Below, piece by piece: positions 16,382 through 24,984 of a DNA stretch of 64,000 bases. The DNA lies in assembly GCF_000980885.2 (NCBI RefSeq), contig NZ_LBDA02000039.1, forward strand, positions 184,485 to 248,484, read 5' to 3'. This stretch comes from Streptomyces malaysiense. GTDB taxonomy: Bacteria > Actinomycetota > Actinomycetes > Streptomycetales > Streptomycetaceae. Position 1 is the stretch's first letter, and every line of letters starts with the position of its first letter. The notes below the pieces were generated by a model. It searched no databases and was not told the DNA's origin. It was given only the letters and a program-made list of their open reading frames with translations. Position numbers and translations under genes: made by a program.

Positions 16382-17644
16382 CCGCCGCTTGCGGCGCACC
16401 GGCAGGGCGAGCAGCCCGCCGAGGAACCCGGCGACCAGCCCCCACAGCGCGCCCAGGCCCACCGTCCGCCAGGTCCGCGGCCGCAGCAGCAGCTCCCCGG
16501 ACAGCCCGCCGCCCAGGTCCCCGATGCCGAGCAGGGACAGCCCGTAGTGCGCGGAGATCCGGCACAGCAGGCAGATCGCGAGCATGGTGAGGGCGAGCGC
16601 GACGGCGAGGCGTACGGCGAGCAGCCACGGTGGGGTCCGGGGCGGTGAGCGCAGCGCCGCCCGGACGGCGACCGCGAGCAGCAGCACCCCGGCCGCCACC
16701 GGCAGCCATGCCATCCGGCCGTCGTACTCCGTCAGCGTGCCCAGATCCACCGTGGAGACGTCGGGAGTGCGCAGCAGCACGTCCAGGATGTGCGGGACGG
16801 GCAGCCCGAAGGGGCCGTCCACCCGGCCGTTCCAGGTCGCGCCGAGACCGACGGTCAGCGCGGGCCAGACCAGGTTGGGCAGGCCGAGCAGGATCAGCGC
16901 TAAGGTCGTACGCGCGTTCCCCCGGGTGGCCGCCGTGACCAGCGCGACCACGAGGCCCACGGCGACCGCGGTGAGCAGCAGCTCCACCATCGCGCGGGAG
17001 ACGGGACGCGCCCGCTCCCGCCACCGCGTCAGCCGTCCCGGCAGCGGCACCCGGCGTGCGACCAGCAGCGCCACCACCAGCACCCCGGCCAGCCACAGCA
17101 GCGCGAACAGCACGGTCGGCGGCACGTCCGCGGCGAATCCGACCCGCGGCTCCGCCGCGAACAGAGAGGTCAGATCGGCGAGCGTCCCGCTGCCCACGTC
17201 CACGGCGAACGTCTCCCGGGCCGCGAGGGCGAGCCCGGTCAGCGCCGCCACCCACAGGACGGCGACCCGGGCGGCCCACAGGGCCGCCTCCCCGGCCGAG
17301 GTGACCGTCCGGTGCCGCAGCGGGCGCAGGAAGCCCGCGCCGACCACCAGGGCACCGGCCAGCGCCACCGACAGGGGGAGTACGGTGATCCCTGCCTCGG
17401 TCCTGGCCAGGGGGCCGGCGTCGCCTGCGAGCCGGATGCTGCCGCCGACCGCCGTCACCACGGTCGCGGCCAGCACCCGGGGGAACGCGCCGTCCGGCAG
17501 TCCCGCCGCACCCGCCGCCCACAGCCCGGCCGCGGCGACCAGCACCATCACCGCGAGCCCGGTCAGCACCACGGCCAGCGCCTGGGGCCAGCTGTGCCGG
17601 GCGGCGGGCCGCGCGGAGACGGTCAGGGGGCTCACGCCTGCCAC
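16334..17644 (-). CDS. Streptophobe family membrane protein
   Basis: The 436-residue product is a polytopic membrane protein of the streptophobe family, found in Streptomyces and named for hydrophobicity, not function. Nine to ten membrane segments are visible. The family signature is the central loop LPNLVWPALTVGLGATWNG followed by PFGLPVPHILD (about residues 265-300). The start is uncertain between GTG at 17644 and GTG at 17635. The C-terminal tail (VRRKRRSADGHHERG) is cytoplasmic-looking, and its coding sequence overlaps the neighbouring gene by 48 bp. Confidence 0.83.
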   Translation of the reverse strand: MAGVSPLTVSARPAARHSWPQALAVVLTGLAVMVLVAAAGLWAAGAAGLPDGAFPRVLAATVVTAVGGSIRLAGDAGPLARTEAGITVLPLSVALAGALVVGAGFLRPLRHRTVTSAGEAALWAARVAVLWVAALTGLALAARETFAVDVGSGTLADLTSLFAAEPRVGFAADVPPTVLFALLWLAGVLVVALLVARRVPLPGRLTRWRERARPVSRAMVELLLTAVAVGLVVALVTAATRGNARTTLALILLGLPNLVWPALTVGLGATWNGRVDGPFGLPVPHILDVLLRTPDVSTVDLGTLTEYDGRMAWLPVAAGVLLLAVAVRAALRSPPRTPPWLLAVRLAVALALTMLAICLLCRISAHYGLSLLGIGDLGGGLSGELLLRPRTWRTVGLGALWGLVAGFLGGLLALPVRRKRRSADGHHERGNGALHP

Positions 17645-17746
17645 GCTAGGCAGCGTCCGGGCACCCCGCCCGCCGGGTGGTCCGTCCGCGCCGCACCCAG
17701 GCCGGGAAAGTGACGCTCGCCACTGTGCGCGGTGGGCGAACGCCTG

Positions 17747-17771
17747 GACTGCGGGGCGCGGCTCGGGGTAG
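17747..17771 (+). promoter_or_regulatory. Candidate SigB-type promoter for the anti-sigma-like gene
   Basis: GACT (17747-17750), a 15-base spacer and GGGTAG (17766-17771) approximate the S. coelicolor SigB consensus GNNT-N14-16-GGGTAY, with the last base off. It lies 59 bases upstream of the ATG at 17830. Confidence 0.35.
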
Positions 17772-17829
17772 GAGGACGGGTGCGAATACGGCCGAACGGA
17801 CCGGGCCCGGGGCCCGCGAGAGAGACAGC

Positions 17830-18282
17830 ATGACCGAGCATCTGGGCGGGGCAGTGATACCGACCGGCTTCGACGTACCCGTCGAGCCGCTGAGACGCGC
17901 GACGCACTTCACCGGTGAACCCGGTTGCATCGCCGAGGCGCGGGCCTTCGCGGCCCAGTTCCTGGAACAGCTGCGCACGGAGTGGTGCGCCCGCATCGAC
18001 CGCGCCGCGGACGGCGAGCTGCTCCTGCTGGTGAGCGAGCTGGTCACCAACGCCGACCGGCACAGCGACGGCCCCTACATCCTGGAGCTGGAGGGCACGG
18101 ACACCGCCGTCACGGTGTCCGTCTGCGACAGCAGTACGGCGCTGCCCCAGCTCTTCCCGAAGAATCCGCGGCGCGTCGGGCGGCACGGCCTGGAGATCGT
18201 GCACGCGCTCGCCACCGACATCGCCGTGGAACGCGTCCCGGTCGGCAAACGGGTGATCGCCCGTTTCGCGTTGACCCGCTGA
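17830..18282 (+). CDS. HATPase_c_2 anti-sigma-like ATP-binding protein
   Basis: The 150-residue product is a small GHKL-type kinase domain of the HATPase_c_2 / RsbW-SpoIIAB group, which bind sigma factors or phosphorylate anti-anti-sigma proteins. The N-box is in LLLVSELVTNADRHSDG (near residues 61-77) and the G1-like turn in VSVCDSSTALP, ending with RHGLEIVHALA. It converges with a SigB/F/G-type sigma gene 64 bp away, and the two share a terminator. That pairing makes it a candidate regulator of that sigma factor. Confidence 0.82.
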   Translation: MTEHLGGAVIPTGFDVPVEPLRRATHFTGEPGCIAEARAFAAQFLEQLRTEWCARIDRAADGELLLLVSELVTNADRHSDGPYILELEGTDTAVTVSVCDSSTALPQLFPKNPRRVGRHGLEIVHALATDIAVERVPVGKRVIARFALTR

Positions 18283-18316
18283 ACGCCCGGACCGTCCCGG
18301 TGCCGGGCGTTCAGCG
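18277..18316. terminator. Shared terminator of anti-sigma-like and sigma genes
   Basis: Arms CGCTGAACGCCCGG (18277-18290) and CCGGGCGTTCAGCG (18303-18316) are perfect 14-bp complements. The left arm includes the stop codon TGA of the upstream gene; the hairpin ends 30 bases before the sigma gene stop. Confidence 0.8.
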
Positions 18317-18345
18317 TGCGCAGGGACCCTCTCGGCCCGTTCGGC

Positions 18346-19233
18346 TCAGGCGCAGCCCAGCTCGCCCAGCATCCCCTGGCGCAGCCGGGTGATGATCCGC
18401 TTGATCAGCCGTGAGACGTGCATCTGGGAGCAGCCGAGCCGTTCCCCGATCTCCGCCTGGGTGGCCTCCTCCACGAACCGCAGGTGGATGATCTGCCGGT
18501 CCCGCTCGCTCAGCTCCGCCATCAGCGGCGCCAGCGCGTGGAAGTCCTCCACCAGGCGCAGCCCCTCCTCCTCCACACCGATGAAGTCGGCGAGCACCGC
18601 CTCGCCGTCCTCGGGGCCGTCACCCGTGAGCGCGGCGTCCAGCGAGGAGGAGTTGTAGCCGTTGGCGGCGAGCTGGCCCTCCAGCACCTGCTCCTCGGAG
18701 AGGTTCATCAAGGTGGCCAGCTCGGCGACCGTCGGATCACGGTCGAGGCGGCTGGACAGCTCCTCGCGCGCCTTGGCCAGTTCCACCCGCAGCTCCTGGA
18801 GCCGCCGCGGGACGTGCACCGCCCAGGTGGTGTCGCGGAAGAACCGCTTGATCTCACCGACGATGTACGGCAGCGCGAAGGAGGTGAACTCCACCTCCCG
18901 GGACAGCTCGAACCGGTCGATCGCCTTGATCAGCCCGATCATGCCGGTCTGGACGATGTCCTCCATGTCGTCGCCGCGGCCCCGGAAACGGCCGGCCGCG
19001 AAGCGTACGAGCGACATGTTCATCTCGATGAGGGTGTTGCGCGCGTACTGGTACTCGTGGGTCCCCTCCTCCAGCTCGGTCAGCCGGCGGAAGAACTGGC
19101 GGGACAGCCGGCGCGCGTCCCGCGGGGCCACGGCGGCCGGCTCCGCGATGCCGGGCAGGGTGCCCGTGTCCGGCCCGTCCTGCTCGGTCCTCTCGACGAC
19201 CACTGTCTGCGACCGCATCCCGGCGGTATCCAT
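18346..19233 (-). CDS. RNA polymerase sigma factor, SigB/F/G family
   Basis: The 295-residue product is a group 3 sigma factor of the SigB/F/G family directing stress or developmental transcription. Region 2 (about residues 60-130) contains GDDMEDIVQTGMIGLIKAID and FTSFALPYIVGEIKRFFRD. Region 3 contains VPRRLQELRVELAKAREEL. Region 4 ends with the helix-turn-helix TQAEIGERLGCSQMHVSRLI (about 260-279). There is no region 1.1. I prefer the ATG at 19233, five bases after GGAG, over a GTG seven codons upstream. A SigB-type promoter lies about 140 bp upstream, suggesting autoregulation. Confidence 0.9.
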   Translation of the reverse strand: MDTAGMRSQTVVVERTEQDGPDTGTLPGIAEPAAVAPRDARRLSRQFFRRLTELEEGTHEYQYARNTLIEMNMSLVRFAAGRFRGRGDDMEDIVQTGMIGLIKAIDRFELSREVEFTSFALPYIVGEIKRFFRDTTWAVHVPRRLQELRVELAKAREELSSRLDRDPTVAELATLMNLSEEQVLEGQLAANGYNSSSLDAALTGDGPEDGEAVLADFIGVEEEGLRLVEDFHALAPLMAELSERDRQIIHLRFVEEATQAEIGERLGCSQMHVSRLIKRIITRLRQGMLGELGCA

Positions 19234-19770
19234 TACCTCTCCCACGAAAGTCACGGTTCGACGGCTGCCCTTTTCGGCCTCTGCGTCCGGTCCCTGCGCT
19301 GTTGTGTTCTCCGCGTGTTCCCCGGATCCGGCAGCTCATTCCAGCCGGTGGGGGCGCTCACGGCGCGGGTACCCCTGGTCACCCGGTGCATGCTCGCCTT
19401 CTTCGGCACTGGCTTGAAATCGCCGTTCTCCCCGGAATCTCGGGCCGTCACCACTCCTCGGCGGCGCCGCCGTCTCCCCACGTGCTCCCCGGAAGGACGC
19501 CCGCACACCCCCGACCGGCGGGTCCGGGCTCCGCCCGCCCCGGAAGAACCGCATCGGCCGAATCCGTCCGCCGGACCGGGCCCCGGCCCGGTGGCGCGGC
19601 GCGGGCCGCGGCCGCGCCGGTACCCGCCTCGCCCGTGCCGCTCGTGTCGCGCGTGCGGGTCACGCACCGGATGCTGGGCGGGTGCGGGACCTCGGACAGC
19701 CGCACCGATGAGTTCCGGGCCGTGCGCCGGTCTGCACCCCGAACGCGTTTCCCCCATCCAGGAGGTGCTC
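19234..19770. other. Intergenic region between divergent sigma and PhnB-like genes
   Basis: This 537-bp stretch holds no supported gene. It contains the candidate SigB-type promoter of the sigma gene (19369-19393). Its right half (about 19440-19700) is very GC-rich and Pro/Arg-coding in all frames, with no recognisable protein. GGAGG at 19761 is the ribosome binding site of the PhnB-like gene. Confidence 0.5.
19369..19393 (-). promoter_or_regulatory. Candidate SigB-type promoter of the sigma gene
   Basis: Reading the minus strand, GCAT (from 19393), a 15-base spacer and GGGTAC (19374 down to 19369) fit the SigB consensus GNNT-N14-16-GGGTAY. It is about 136 bases upstream of the sigma ATG. 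Such self-recognition is common for this sigma group. Confidence 0.45.
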
Positions 19771-20253
19771 ATGACCACCGACGGTTTCACCACATGCCTC
19801 TGGTTCGACGGCCAGGCGGAGGAGGCCGCGCACTACTACGTGTCGATCTTCAAGAACTCCCGAGTGGACCGCGTCAGCCGGCACACCGACGCCGGACCCG
19901 GCCCGGCGGGCTCCGTGCTGGCCGTCGAGTTCACGGCCAACGGCCAGCGGTTCATGGCGCTCAACGGCGGCCCCCAGTTCACCTTCGACGAGTCGGTCTC
20001 CTTCCAGATCCTCTGCTCCGACCAGCAGGAGATCGACCACTACTGGAACCGGCTCACCGAGAACGGCGGCGAGGGCGGCTCGTGCAGCTGGCTCAAGGAC
20101 CGGTACGGGCTCTCCTGGCAGGTCGTCTACGACCGGCTGCTCGCCCTGATGAGCGACCCGGACCCGGAGAGGTCCGCCCGCGTGGCCCGCGCCATGATGA
20201 GCATGGGCAAGCTGGACGTCGCCGCCCTGGAGAGGGCCTACGCGGGCGAGTGA
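19771..20253 (+). CDS. PhnB-like VOC family protein
   Basis: The 160-residue product is a PhnB-type member of the vicinal oxygen chelate superfamily, sometimes labelled 3-demethylubiquinone-9 3-methyltransferase-like. Typical blocks are TTCLWFDGQAEEAAHYYVSI, the FTANGQRFMALNGGPQF strand pair, ICSDQQEIDHYWNRL and YGLSWQVVYDRL. The C-terminal ERSARVARAMMSMGKLD is the common tail of this subgroup. GGAGG precedes the ATG by five bases. The catalytic role is unclear. Its stop overlaps the convergent kinase-like gene by 16 bp. Confidence 0.85.
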   Translation: MTTDGFTTCLWFDGQAEEAAHYYVSIFKNSRVDRVSRHTDAGPGPAGSVLAVEFTANGQRFMALNGGPQFTFDESVSFQILCSDQQEIDHYWNRLTENGGEGGSCSWLKDRYGLSWQVVYDRLLALMSDPDPERSARVARAMMSMGKLDVAALERAYAGE

Positions 20254-21158
20254 CCCGGCGGCCGCCCGTACCCGGCCTCGGCGAGGATCCCGGCGATCAC
20301 ATGCCGTGAGTTCTGAGCCAGGGCCGGGTTGGTGTCCCAGTAGTACGGCAGCTGGATCAGCGCGACCGACAGCGCCCAGCCCCGCCCCCGCGCCCATTCG
20401 GCGTCGTCCGCGCCCGCCGCCTCCCGGAAGACGCCCCGCACCGAGGCGGGCAGCAGGTTCCACGCCGGCACGAGGTCCACCGCCGGATCGCCCACCCCCG
20501 CGCAGCCGAAGTCGATGACCGCGCCGAGCCGGCCACCGTCGACCAGCACGTTGCCGGGGGACAGATCGCCATGGGCCCAGCGCGGCGGCCCGTCGTGCGC
20601 CGGGGCGGCCAGCGCCCGCTCCCACAGCTCCGTGACCGCCCCCGCGTCCACCCGGTCCCCCAGCTCGGCGACGGCCGCGCGGGTGGGCTCGTCCCGCTCG
20701 CGCAGGGGCCCGCCCCGGTAGCCGGTCGGCGCACCGTGCGCCGCGACGCGGCGCAGCGCCCGTACGAACAGCCCCAGCTCCTCGGCCAGCGGCTCCGGCC
20801 GGGCCACGGCTCCGGCCACCGGACTGGTCCCCGCGAGCCATCGGTAGACGGACCACGGCCACGGAAAGTCCTCGTCCGCCTCACCCGTGCCCACCGGCTC
20901 GGGCACGGCCACCGGGAGCCGCGGTCCCAGCACGGGCAGCCAGCGCCCCTCGTGCACCAGGTCCGGGACCGCCCCGGGACGCCGGGGGAGCCGTACCACC
21001 AGCTCGGTGCCCAGCCGGAACATGGCGTTCTCGGTGCCGCTGGACGCCAGCCGCCGCACCGGCAGCGCGGACCAGTGCGGAAAGCGACGGGTGATCAGGC
21101 GCCGGACCAGCGGGGCGTCGAGCCCCAGCTCGTCCGCGTGCATCCTCTGTGTGTTCAC
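20238..21158 (-). CDS. Aminoglycoside phosphotransferase family protein
   Basis: The 306-residue product has the APH/choline-kinase fold. The Brenner motif HGDLSPGNVLVD (near residues 202-213) gives the catalytic Asp and Asn, and AVIDFGCAGVGDPAVDL gives the metal-binding DFG-like motif. The N-terminal lobe includes the GTENAMFRL loop and VVRLP strand. Such genes are common in Streptomyces and do not imply antibiotic resistance; the true substrate is unknown. The start is either GTG 21158 or ATG 21143; neither has a strong ribosome binding site. The alcohol dehydrogenase gene lies 44 bp upstream on the same strand. Confidence 0.85.
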   Translation of the reverse strand: MNTQRMHADELGLDAPLVRRLITRRFPHWSALPVRRLASSGTENAMFRLGTELVVRLPRRPGAVPDLVHEGRWLPVLGPRLPVAVPEPVGTGEADEDFPWPWSVYRWLAGTSPVAGAVARPEPLAEELGLFVRALRRVAAHGAPTGYRGGPLRERDEPTRAAVAELGDRVDAGAVTELWERALAAPAHDGPPRWAHGDLSPGNVLVDGGRLGAVIDFGCAGVGDPAVDLVPAWNLLPASVRGVFREAAGADDAEWARGRGWALSVALIQLPYYWDTNPALAQNSRHVIAGILAEAGYGRPPGHSPA

Positions 21159-21202
21159 GGCAGCCGTCCGAGCGCCCCGGACCCCTCGCCGTCGAGGGGA
21201 TT

Positions 21203-22213
21203 TCAGTGCTCGGGCACCAGCACCGCCGCGCCGTCGAAGCGGCCCGCCTTCAGGTCGCGCAGGGCCTCGGGGGCCCGGCCGAGCGGATAGGGGTGGGTGG
21301 TCGCGCGCACACCGTAGCGGGCGGCCAGGGTGAGGAACTCCCGCCCGTCCGCACGGGTGTTGGCGGTGACGCTGCGCAACTCCTTCTCGTAGAACAGGTC
21401 CGTCTCGTAGCGCAGTGCCGGTACGTCGCTGAGGTGGATGCCCGCCACCGCCAGCACCCCGCCCCGGTCCAGGGCGCGCAGCGCGACCGGGACCAGATCG
21501 CCGACCGGCGCGAAGAGGACCGCCGCGTCCAGCGGCTCCGGCGGCTGCTCGTCCAGGTCCCGCGCGGAGGCCGCGCCCAGCTCCAGGGCGAGCCGGCGCG
21601 AGACCTCGTCCCGGGTGATCACATGCACGGTGGCGCCCTCGGCGAGCGCGACCTGCGCGCACAGATGGGCGCTGCCCCCGAAGCCGTACAGGCCCAGGCG
21701 CCCGCCCCGCGGCAGCGCGGCGCGGCGCAGCGCGCGGAACCCGATGATCCCGGCGCACAGCAGCGGCGCCGCCGACACGTCGTCCAGCGTCCCGGGCAGC
21801 CGGTAGGCGAAGGCGGCCGGCACCGTCGTGTACTCGGCGTAGCCACCGTCCGCGTCCCAGCCCGTGTAGCGGGAGCGCGGGCACAGGTTCTCGGCACCCC
21901 GCGCGCAGTAGGCGCACACCCCGTCCGTGCGGCGCAGCCACGCCACACCCACCCGGTCGCCCGGCGCGAAGCCGAAGACCTGCGAGCCGAGCCCGGCCAC
22001 CTCGCCGACCACCTCGTGCCCGGGTGTCACCCCGGCCCGGTGCACCGGCAGCTCGCCCTCGGTGACATGCAGATCGGTCCGGCACACCCCGCACGCCCGC
22101 ACCCGCACCAGCAGCTCGTCCGGCCCCGGTGTGGGCACCGGCCGCTCCACCGACCTCAACGGCTCGCCCTCGACCGGTCCCGGCGCCACCACCGACCACG
22201 CCCGCATCGTCAT
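21203..22213 (-). CDS. Zinc-dependent alcohol dehydrogenase
   Basis: The 336-residue product is a medium-chain zinc alcohol dehydrogenase. Catalytic zinc ligands are the Cys in ACGVCRTDLH, the His-Glu of TPGHEVVGEV and a later Cys in LLCAGIIGFRAL. The structural zinc loop reads DGVCAYCARGAENLC: the first of the four usual cysteines is replaced by Asp. The nucleotide-binding motif is LYGFGGSAHLCAQ. ATG 22213 has GAAGGG eight bases upstream. The APH-like gene follows on the same strand. Substrate and cofactor preference are not determinable here. Confidence 0.88.
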   Translation of the reverse strand: MTMRAWSVVAPGPVEGEPLRSVERPVPTPGPDELLVRVRACGVCRTDLHVTEGELPVHRAGVTPGHEVVGEVAGLGSQVFGFAPGDRVGVAWLRRTDGVCAYCARGAENLCPRSRYTGWDADGGYAEYTTVPAAFAYRLPGTLDDVSAAPLLCAGIIGFRALRRAALPRGGRLGLYGFGGSAHLCAQVALAEGATVHVITRDEVSRRLALELGAASARDLDEQPPEPLDAAVLFAPVGDLVPVALRALDRGGVLAVAGIHLSDVPALRYETDLFYEKELRSVTANTRADGREFLTLAARYGVRATTHPYPLGRAPEALRDLKAGRFDGAAVLVPEH

Positions 22214-22340
22214 CGCCCAAGCCCTTCCGCAGACGGCCCCTCCCCAGTGTCCGGCAGCGCCCCGCTCGGCGCGCGGCCCGGCCGGGGGCTGGCTAGCGTG
22301 AGCAGGCGGGGGCCGCGACGACTCCAGGAGGGCGGCGAGC

Positions 22341-23135
22341 ATGGCCGTACAACCCGAGGGGACGCCCTGCTGGGCCGATGCGATGTTCACCGACCTGGAG
22401 GGCGCCAAGAAGTTCTACGGCGAGGTCCTCGGCTGGACCTTCGGCGACTCCACGGCGGAGTACGGCCACTACACGCAGGCATCCGTCGACGGCAAGGCCG
22501 TCGCCGCCGTCGTCCCGCCCATGCCCGGCCAGGAGGGCCAGTCGCGGTGGTGCCTGTACTTCGCCTCGCCGGACGCCGCCGCCACGGCCGAGAAGGTACG
22601 CCAGCACGGCGGAGACGTGCTGATGGAGCCGATGCGGGTCGGCGACATCGGCACCATGTGCCTGGCCCGCGAGCCCAGCGGGGCCGTGTTCGGGGTGTGG
22701 CAGGCGGGCACCCACGAGGGCTTCGAACGGACGGCCGTGCCGGGCGCCTACTGCTGGGCCGAGGTGTTCACCCGCGAACCCGAGAAGGCGGACGCGTTCT
22801 TCCGCGCCGTCTTCCCGTACCGCGCGAAGGACATCGTGGACGACGCGGTGGACTTCCGGATGTTCGACGTCGGCGAGGACACCGTGCTCGGGCGGATGCG
22901 GATGACCGACGACTTCCCGCCCGAGGCGCCCTCGTACATCAACGTCTACTTCACCGTCGCCGACTGCGACGAGGCCGTCGCCACGGCGACCCGGCTCGGC
23001 GGCACCGTCCGCTTCGGGCCGATGAGCAGCCCCTTCGGCCGGTTCGCGACGATCGGCGATCCGCAGGGCGCCGACTTCTCGGTGATCGACATCACCACCA
23101 CCGCGGGCGAGATGCCGCGGATCGAGGACGCCTGA
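22341..23135 (+). CDS. VOC family protein, two-domain glyoxalase-like
   Basis: The 264-residue product consists of two consecutive VOC (glyoxalase/bleomycin-resistance/dioxygenase fold) domains, about residues 8-125 and 136-258. Each begins with the same pattern: PCWADAMFTDLEGAKKFYGE and AYCWAEVFTREPEKADAFFR. This architecture is widespread in Streptomyces, with no assigned substrate. GGAGG lies ten bases before the ATG. It is divergent from the alcohol dehydrogenase and followed by the RNase H gene 56 bp downstream. Confidence 0.85.
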   Translation: MAVQPEGTPCWADAMFTDLEGAKKFYGEVLGWTFGDSTAEYGHYTQASVDGKAVAAVVPPMPGQEGQSRWCLYFASPDAAATAEKVRQHGGDVLMEPMRVGDIGTMCLAREPSGAVFGVWQAGTHEGFERTAVPGAYCWAEVFTREPEKADAFFRAVFPYRAKDIVDDAVDFRMFDVGEDTVLGRMRMTDDFPPEAPSYINVYFTVADCDEAVATATRLGGTVRFGPMSSPFGRFATIGDPQGADFSVIDITTTAGEMPRIEDA

Positions 23136-23191
23136 GCGGGGCCCCGCCTGCCCGGCCGGGGCACCCGTGCCGTCGTGGGATGATCGTGCGC

Positions 23192-23881
23192 ATGCGTGAA
23201 CGAGTGGTGGCCGCGTGCGACGGGGCTTCGAAGGGGAACCCCGGACCGGCCGGATGGGCATGGGTGGTCTCGGCCGAGGACGAGCGGACGCCCGCTCGCT
23301 GGGAGGCGGGCCCGCTCGGCCGGGCCACCAACAACGTCGCCGAACTCACCGCCCTGGAGCGGCTGCTGAGTTCCGTCGACCCCTCCGTCGAGCTGGAGAT
23401 CCGGATGGACTCCCAGTACGCGATGAAGGCCGTCACCACCTGGCTGCCCGGCTGGAAGCGCAACGGCTGGAAGACGTCCGGGGGCAAGCCGGTCGCCAAC
23501 CAGGAGCTGGTGGTCGGCATCGACGCGCTCCTGGAGGGCCGGTCCGTGGAGTTCCGCTACGTCCCGGCCCACCAGGTCGACGGCGACCCGCTCAACGACT
23601 TCGCCGACCGCGCGGCCAGCCAGGCCGCCGTCGTGCAGCAGCCGGCGGGCAGCGAGCTGGGCTCGCCGGTGCCCCCGCCCTCGCCCGACACACCGGGGTC
23701 GGGCGCCCCGCGCAAGAAGACGGCCCGCCGCACCGGGGGCGCCTCGTCCTCCTCGGCGCGCACCATCAAGGCGAAGTTCCCCGGACGCTGCCTGTGCGGG
23801 CGTTCCTACGCGGCGGGCGAGTCCATCGCCAAGAACGCTCAGGGCTGGGGCCATCCGGAGTGCCGTACGGCCGGGGCCTGA
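23192..23881 (+). CDS. Ribonuclease H family protein with zinc-ribbon-like tail
   Basis: The 229-residue product starts with a type 1 RNase H domain (about 1-148), which cuts the RNA strand of RNA-DNA hybrids. The DEDD catalytic set is intact: D10 (CDGASKGNPGPAGW), E51 (NNVAELTALE), D73 (RMDSQYAMK) and D139 (NDFADRAA), with H127 in VPAHQVDG. A Pro/Ser-rich, basic linker (150-190) leads to a short C-terminal module with C200, C202, H221 and C224, which could hold a zinc ion. An ATG four codons upstream is an alternative start. Confidence 0.85.
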   Translation: MRERVVAACDGASKGNPGPAGWAWVVSAEDERTPARWEAGPLGRATNNVAELTALERLLSSVDPSVELEIRMDSQYAMKAVTTWLPGWKRNGWKTSGGKPVANQELVVGIDALLEGRSVEFRYVPAHQVDGDPLNDFADRAASQAAVVQQPAGSELGSPVPPPSPDTPGSGAPRKKTARRTGGASSSSARTIKAKFPGRCLCGRSYAAGESIAKNAQGWGHPECRTAGA

Positions 23882-23948
23882 GCGAGCCGCCGCCCCGAGC
23901 GACCCGGCGGTTCCCGGCCGGGAGGGCGCCGGGTGACAGACTGCCCGC

Positions 23949-24932
23949 ATGGACGAACGTGCGATCGGCAGGTCGGGTCAGTGGGCGTCGGTGGTCGGAC
24001 TCGGCACCTGGCAGCTGGGCGCGGACTGGGGCGACGTGGCCGACAAGGACGCGTCGGCCGTCCTGGAGGCCGCGGCCGAGTCCGGGGTCACCTTCTTCGA
24101 CACCGCGGACGTCTACGGCGACGGACGCAGCGAGCGGGCCATCGCCGCCTTCCTGGGCGGCCGCCCCGATCTGCACGTGCTGGTGGCCACCAAGATGGGC
24201 CGCCGCGTCGAGCAGCTCCCCGAGAACTACGTCCTCGACAACTTCCGCGCCTGGAACGACCGTTCGCGGCGCAACCTCGGTGTCGACCGGATCGACCTGG
24301 TGCAGCTGCACTGCCCGCCCGACCCGGTCTACTCCGGCGACGCGGTGTGGGACGCGCTGGACACCCTGGTCGAGGAGGAGCGCATCGCCGCGTACGGCGT
24401 CAGCGTGGAGACCTGCGCGCAGGCGCTGGCCGCGATCGCCCGGCCGAACGTGGCCGGCGTCCAGATCGTCCTCAACCCGTTCCGGATGAAGCCGCTGCGC
24501 GAGGTGCTGCCCGCCGCCCGCGCGGCCGGAGTCGGCGTCATCGCCCGGGTGCCGCTCGCCTCCGGACTGCTGTCCGGCAAGTACACCGAGGACACCGTCT
24601 TCGCGGCGGACGACCACCGCACCTTCAACCGGCACGGCGAGGCGTTCGACCAGGGTGAGACCTTCTCCGGCGTCGACTACGGCACCGGTGTGGAGGCGGC
24701 CGCCGAGTTCGCCGCGCTCGCCCCCGAGGGCTACACCCCGGCCCAGCTGGCGCTGCGCTGGATCATCGAGCAGGAGGGCGTCACCACGGTCATCCCCGGC
24801 GCCCGCGACCCCGGGCAGGCCCGCGCCAACGCGGCCGCCGCGAAGCTGCCGCCGCTGCCGCCGCGGACGTTCACCGCGATCCGGGACCTGTACGAGCGGC
24901 GGATCGCGGAGCAGGTCGAGGACCGCTGGTAG
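23949..24932 (+). CDS. Aldo/keto reductase
   Basis: The 327-residue product is an NADPH-dependent aldo/keto reductase with a complete tetrad: D51 and Y56 in FFDTADVYGDGRSE, K82 in VLVATKMGRR, and the His of DLVQLHCPPD (near 120). The C-terminal nucleotide-binding part contains TTVIPGARDPGQARAN. It differs from the reductase at 14200, which belongs to a different branch. It stands alone, with the DUF6328 gene 52 bp downstream under its own candidate promoter. Substrate unknown. Confidence 0.88.
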   Translation: MDERAIGRSGQWASVVGLGTWQLGADWGDVADKDASAVLEAAAESGVTFFDTADVYGDGRSERAIAAFLGGRPDLHVLVATKMGRRVEQLPENYVLDNFRAWNDRSRRNLGVDRIDLVQLHCPPDPVYSGDAVWDALDTLVEEERIAAYGVSVETCAQALAAIARPNVAGVQIVLNPFRMKPLREVLPAARAAGVGVIARVPLASGLLSGKYTEDTVFAADDHRTFNRHGEAFDQGETFSGVDYGTGVEAAAEFAALAPEGYTPAQLALRWIIEQEGVTTVIPGARDPGQARANAAAAKLPPLPPRTFTAIRDLYERRIAEQVEDRW

Positions 24933-24949
24933 CCACGCGGACACGCACC

Positions 24950-24975
24950 GTTTGAAGGAACGGCCGACCGGTTAC
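24950..24975 (+). promoter_or_regulatory. Candidate SigB-like promoter of the DUF6328 gene
   Basis: GTTT (24950-24953), a 16-base spacer and GGTTAC (24970-24975) resemble the SigB pattern with one change in the -10. Transcription would start at or within a few bases of the ATG at 24985, implying a leaderless message; no good Shine-Dalgarno is seen there. Confidence 0.35.
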
Positions 24976-24984
24976 CTGGATCGC

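Noticed and set aside
19367..19372. GGGTAC on the plus strand as a second SigB-type promoter
   Set aside because: No G-N-N-T -35 element lies at the right distance on the plus strand; the minus-strand reading fits better.
20238..21158. Antibiotic resistance gene (aminoglycoside phosphotransferase)
   Set aside because: Motifs show the APH-like fold only. Such genes are very common housekeeping kinases in Streptomyces and nothing nearby suggests resistance.
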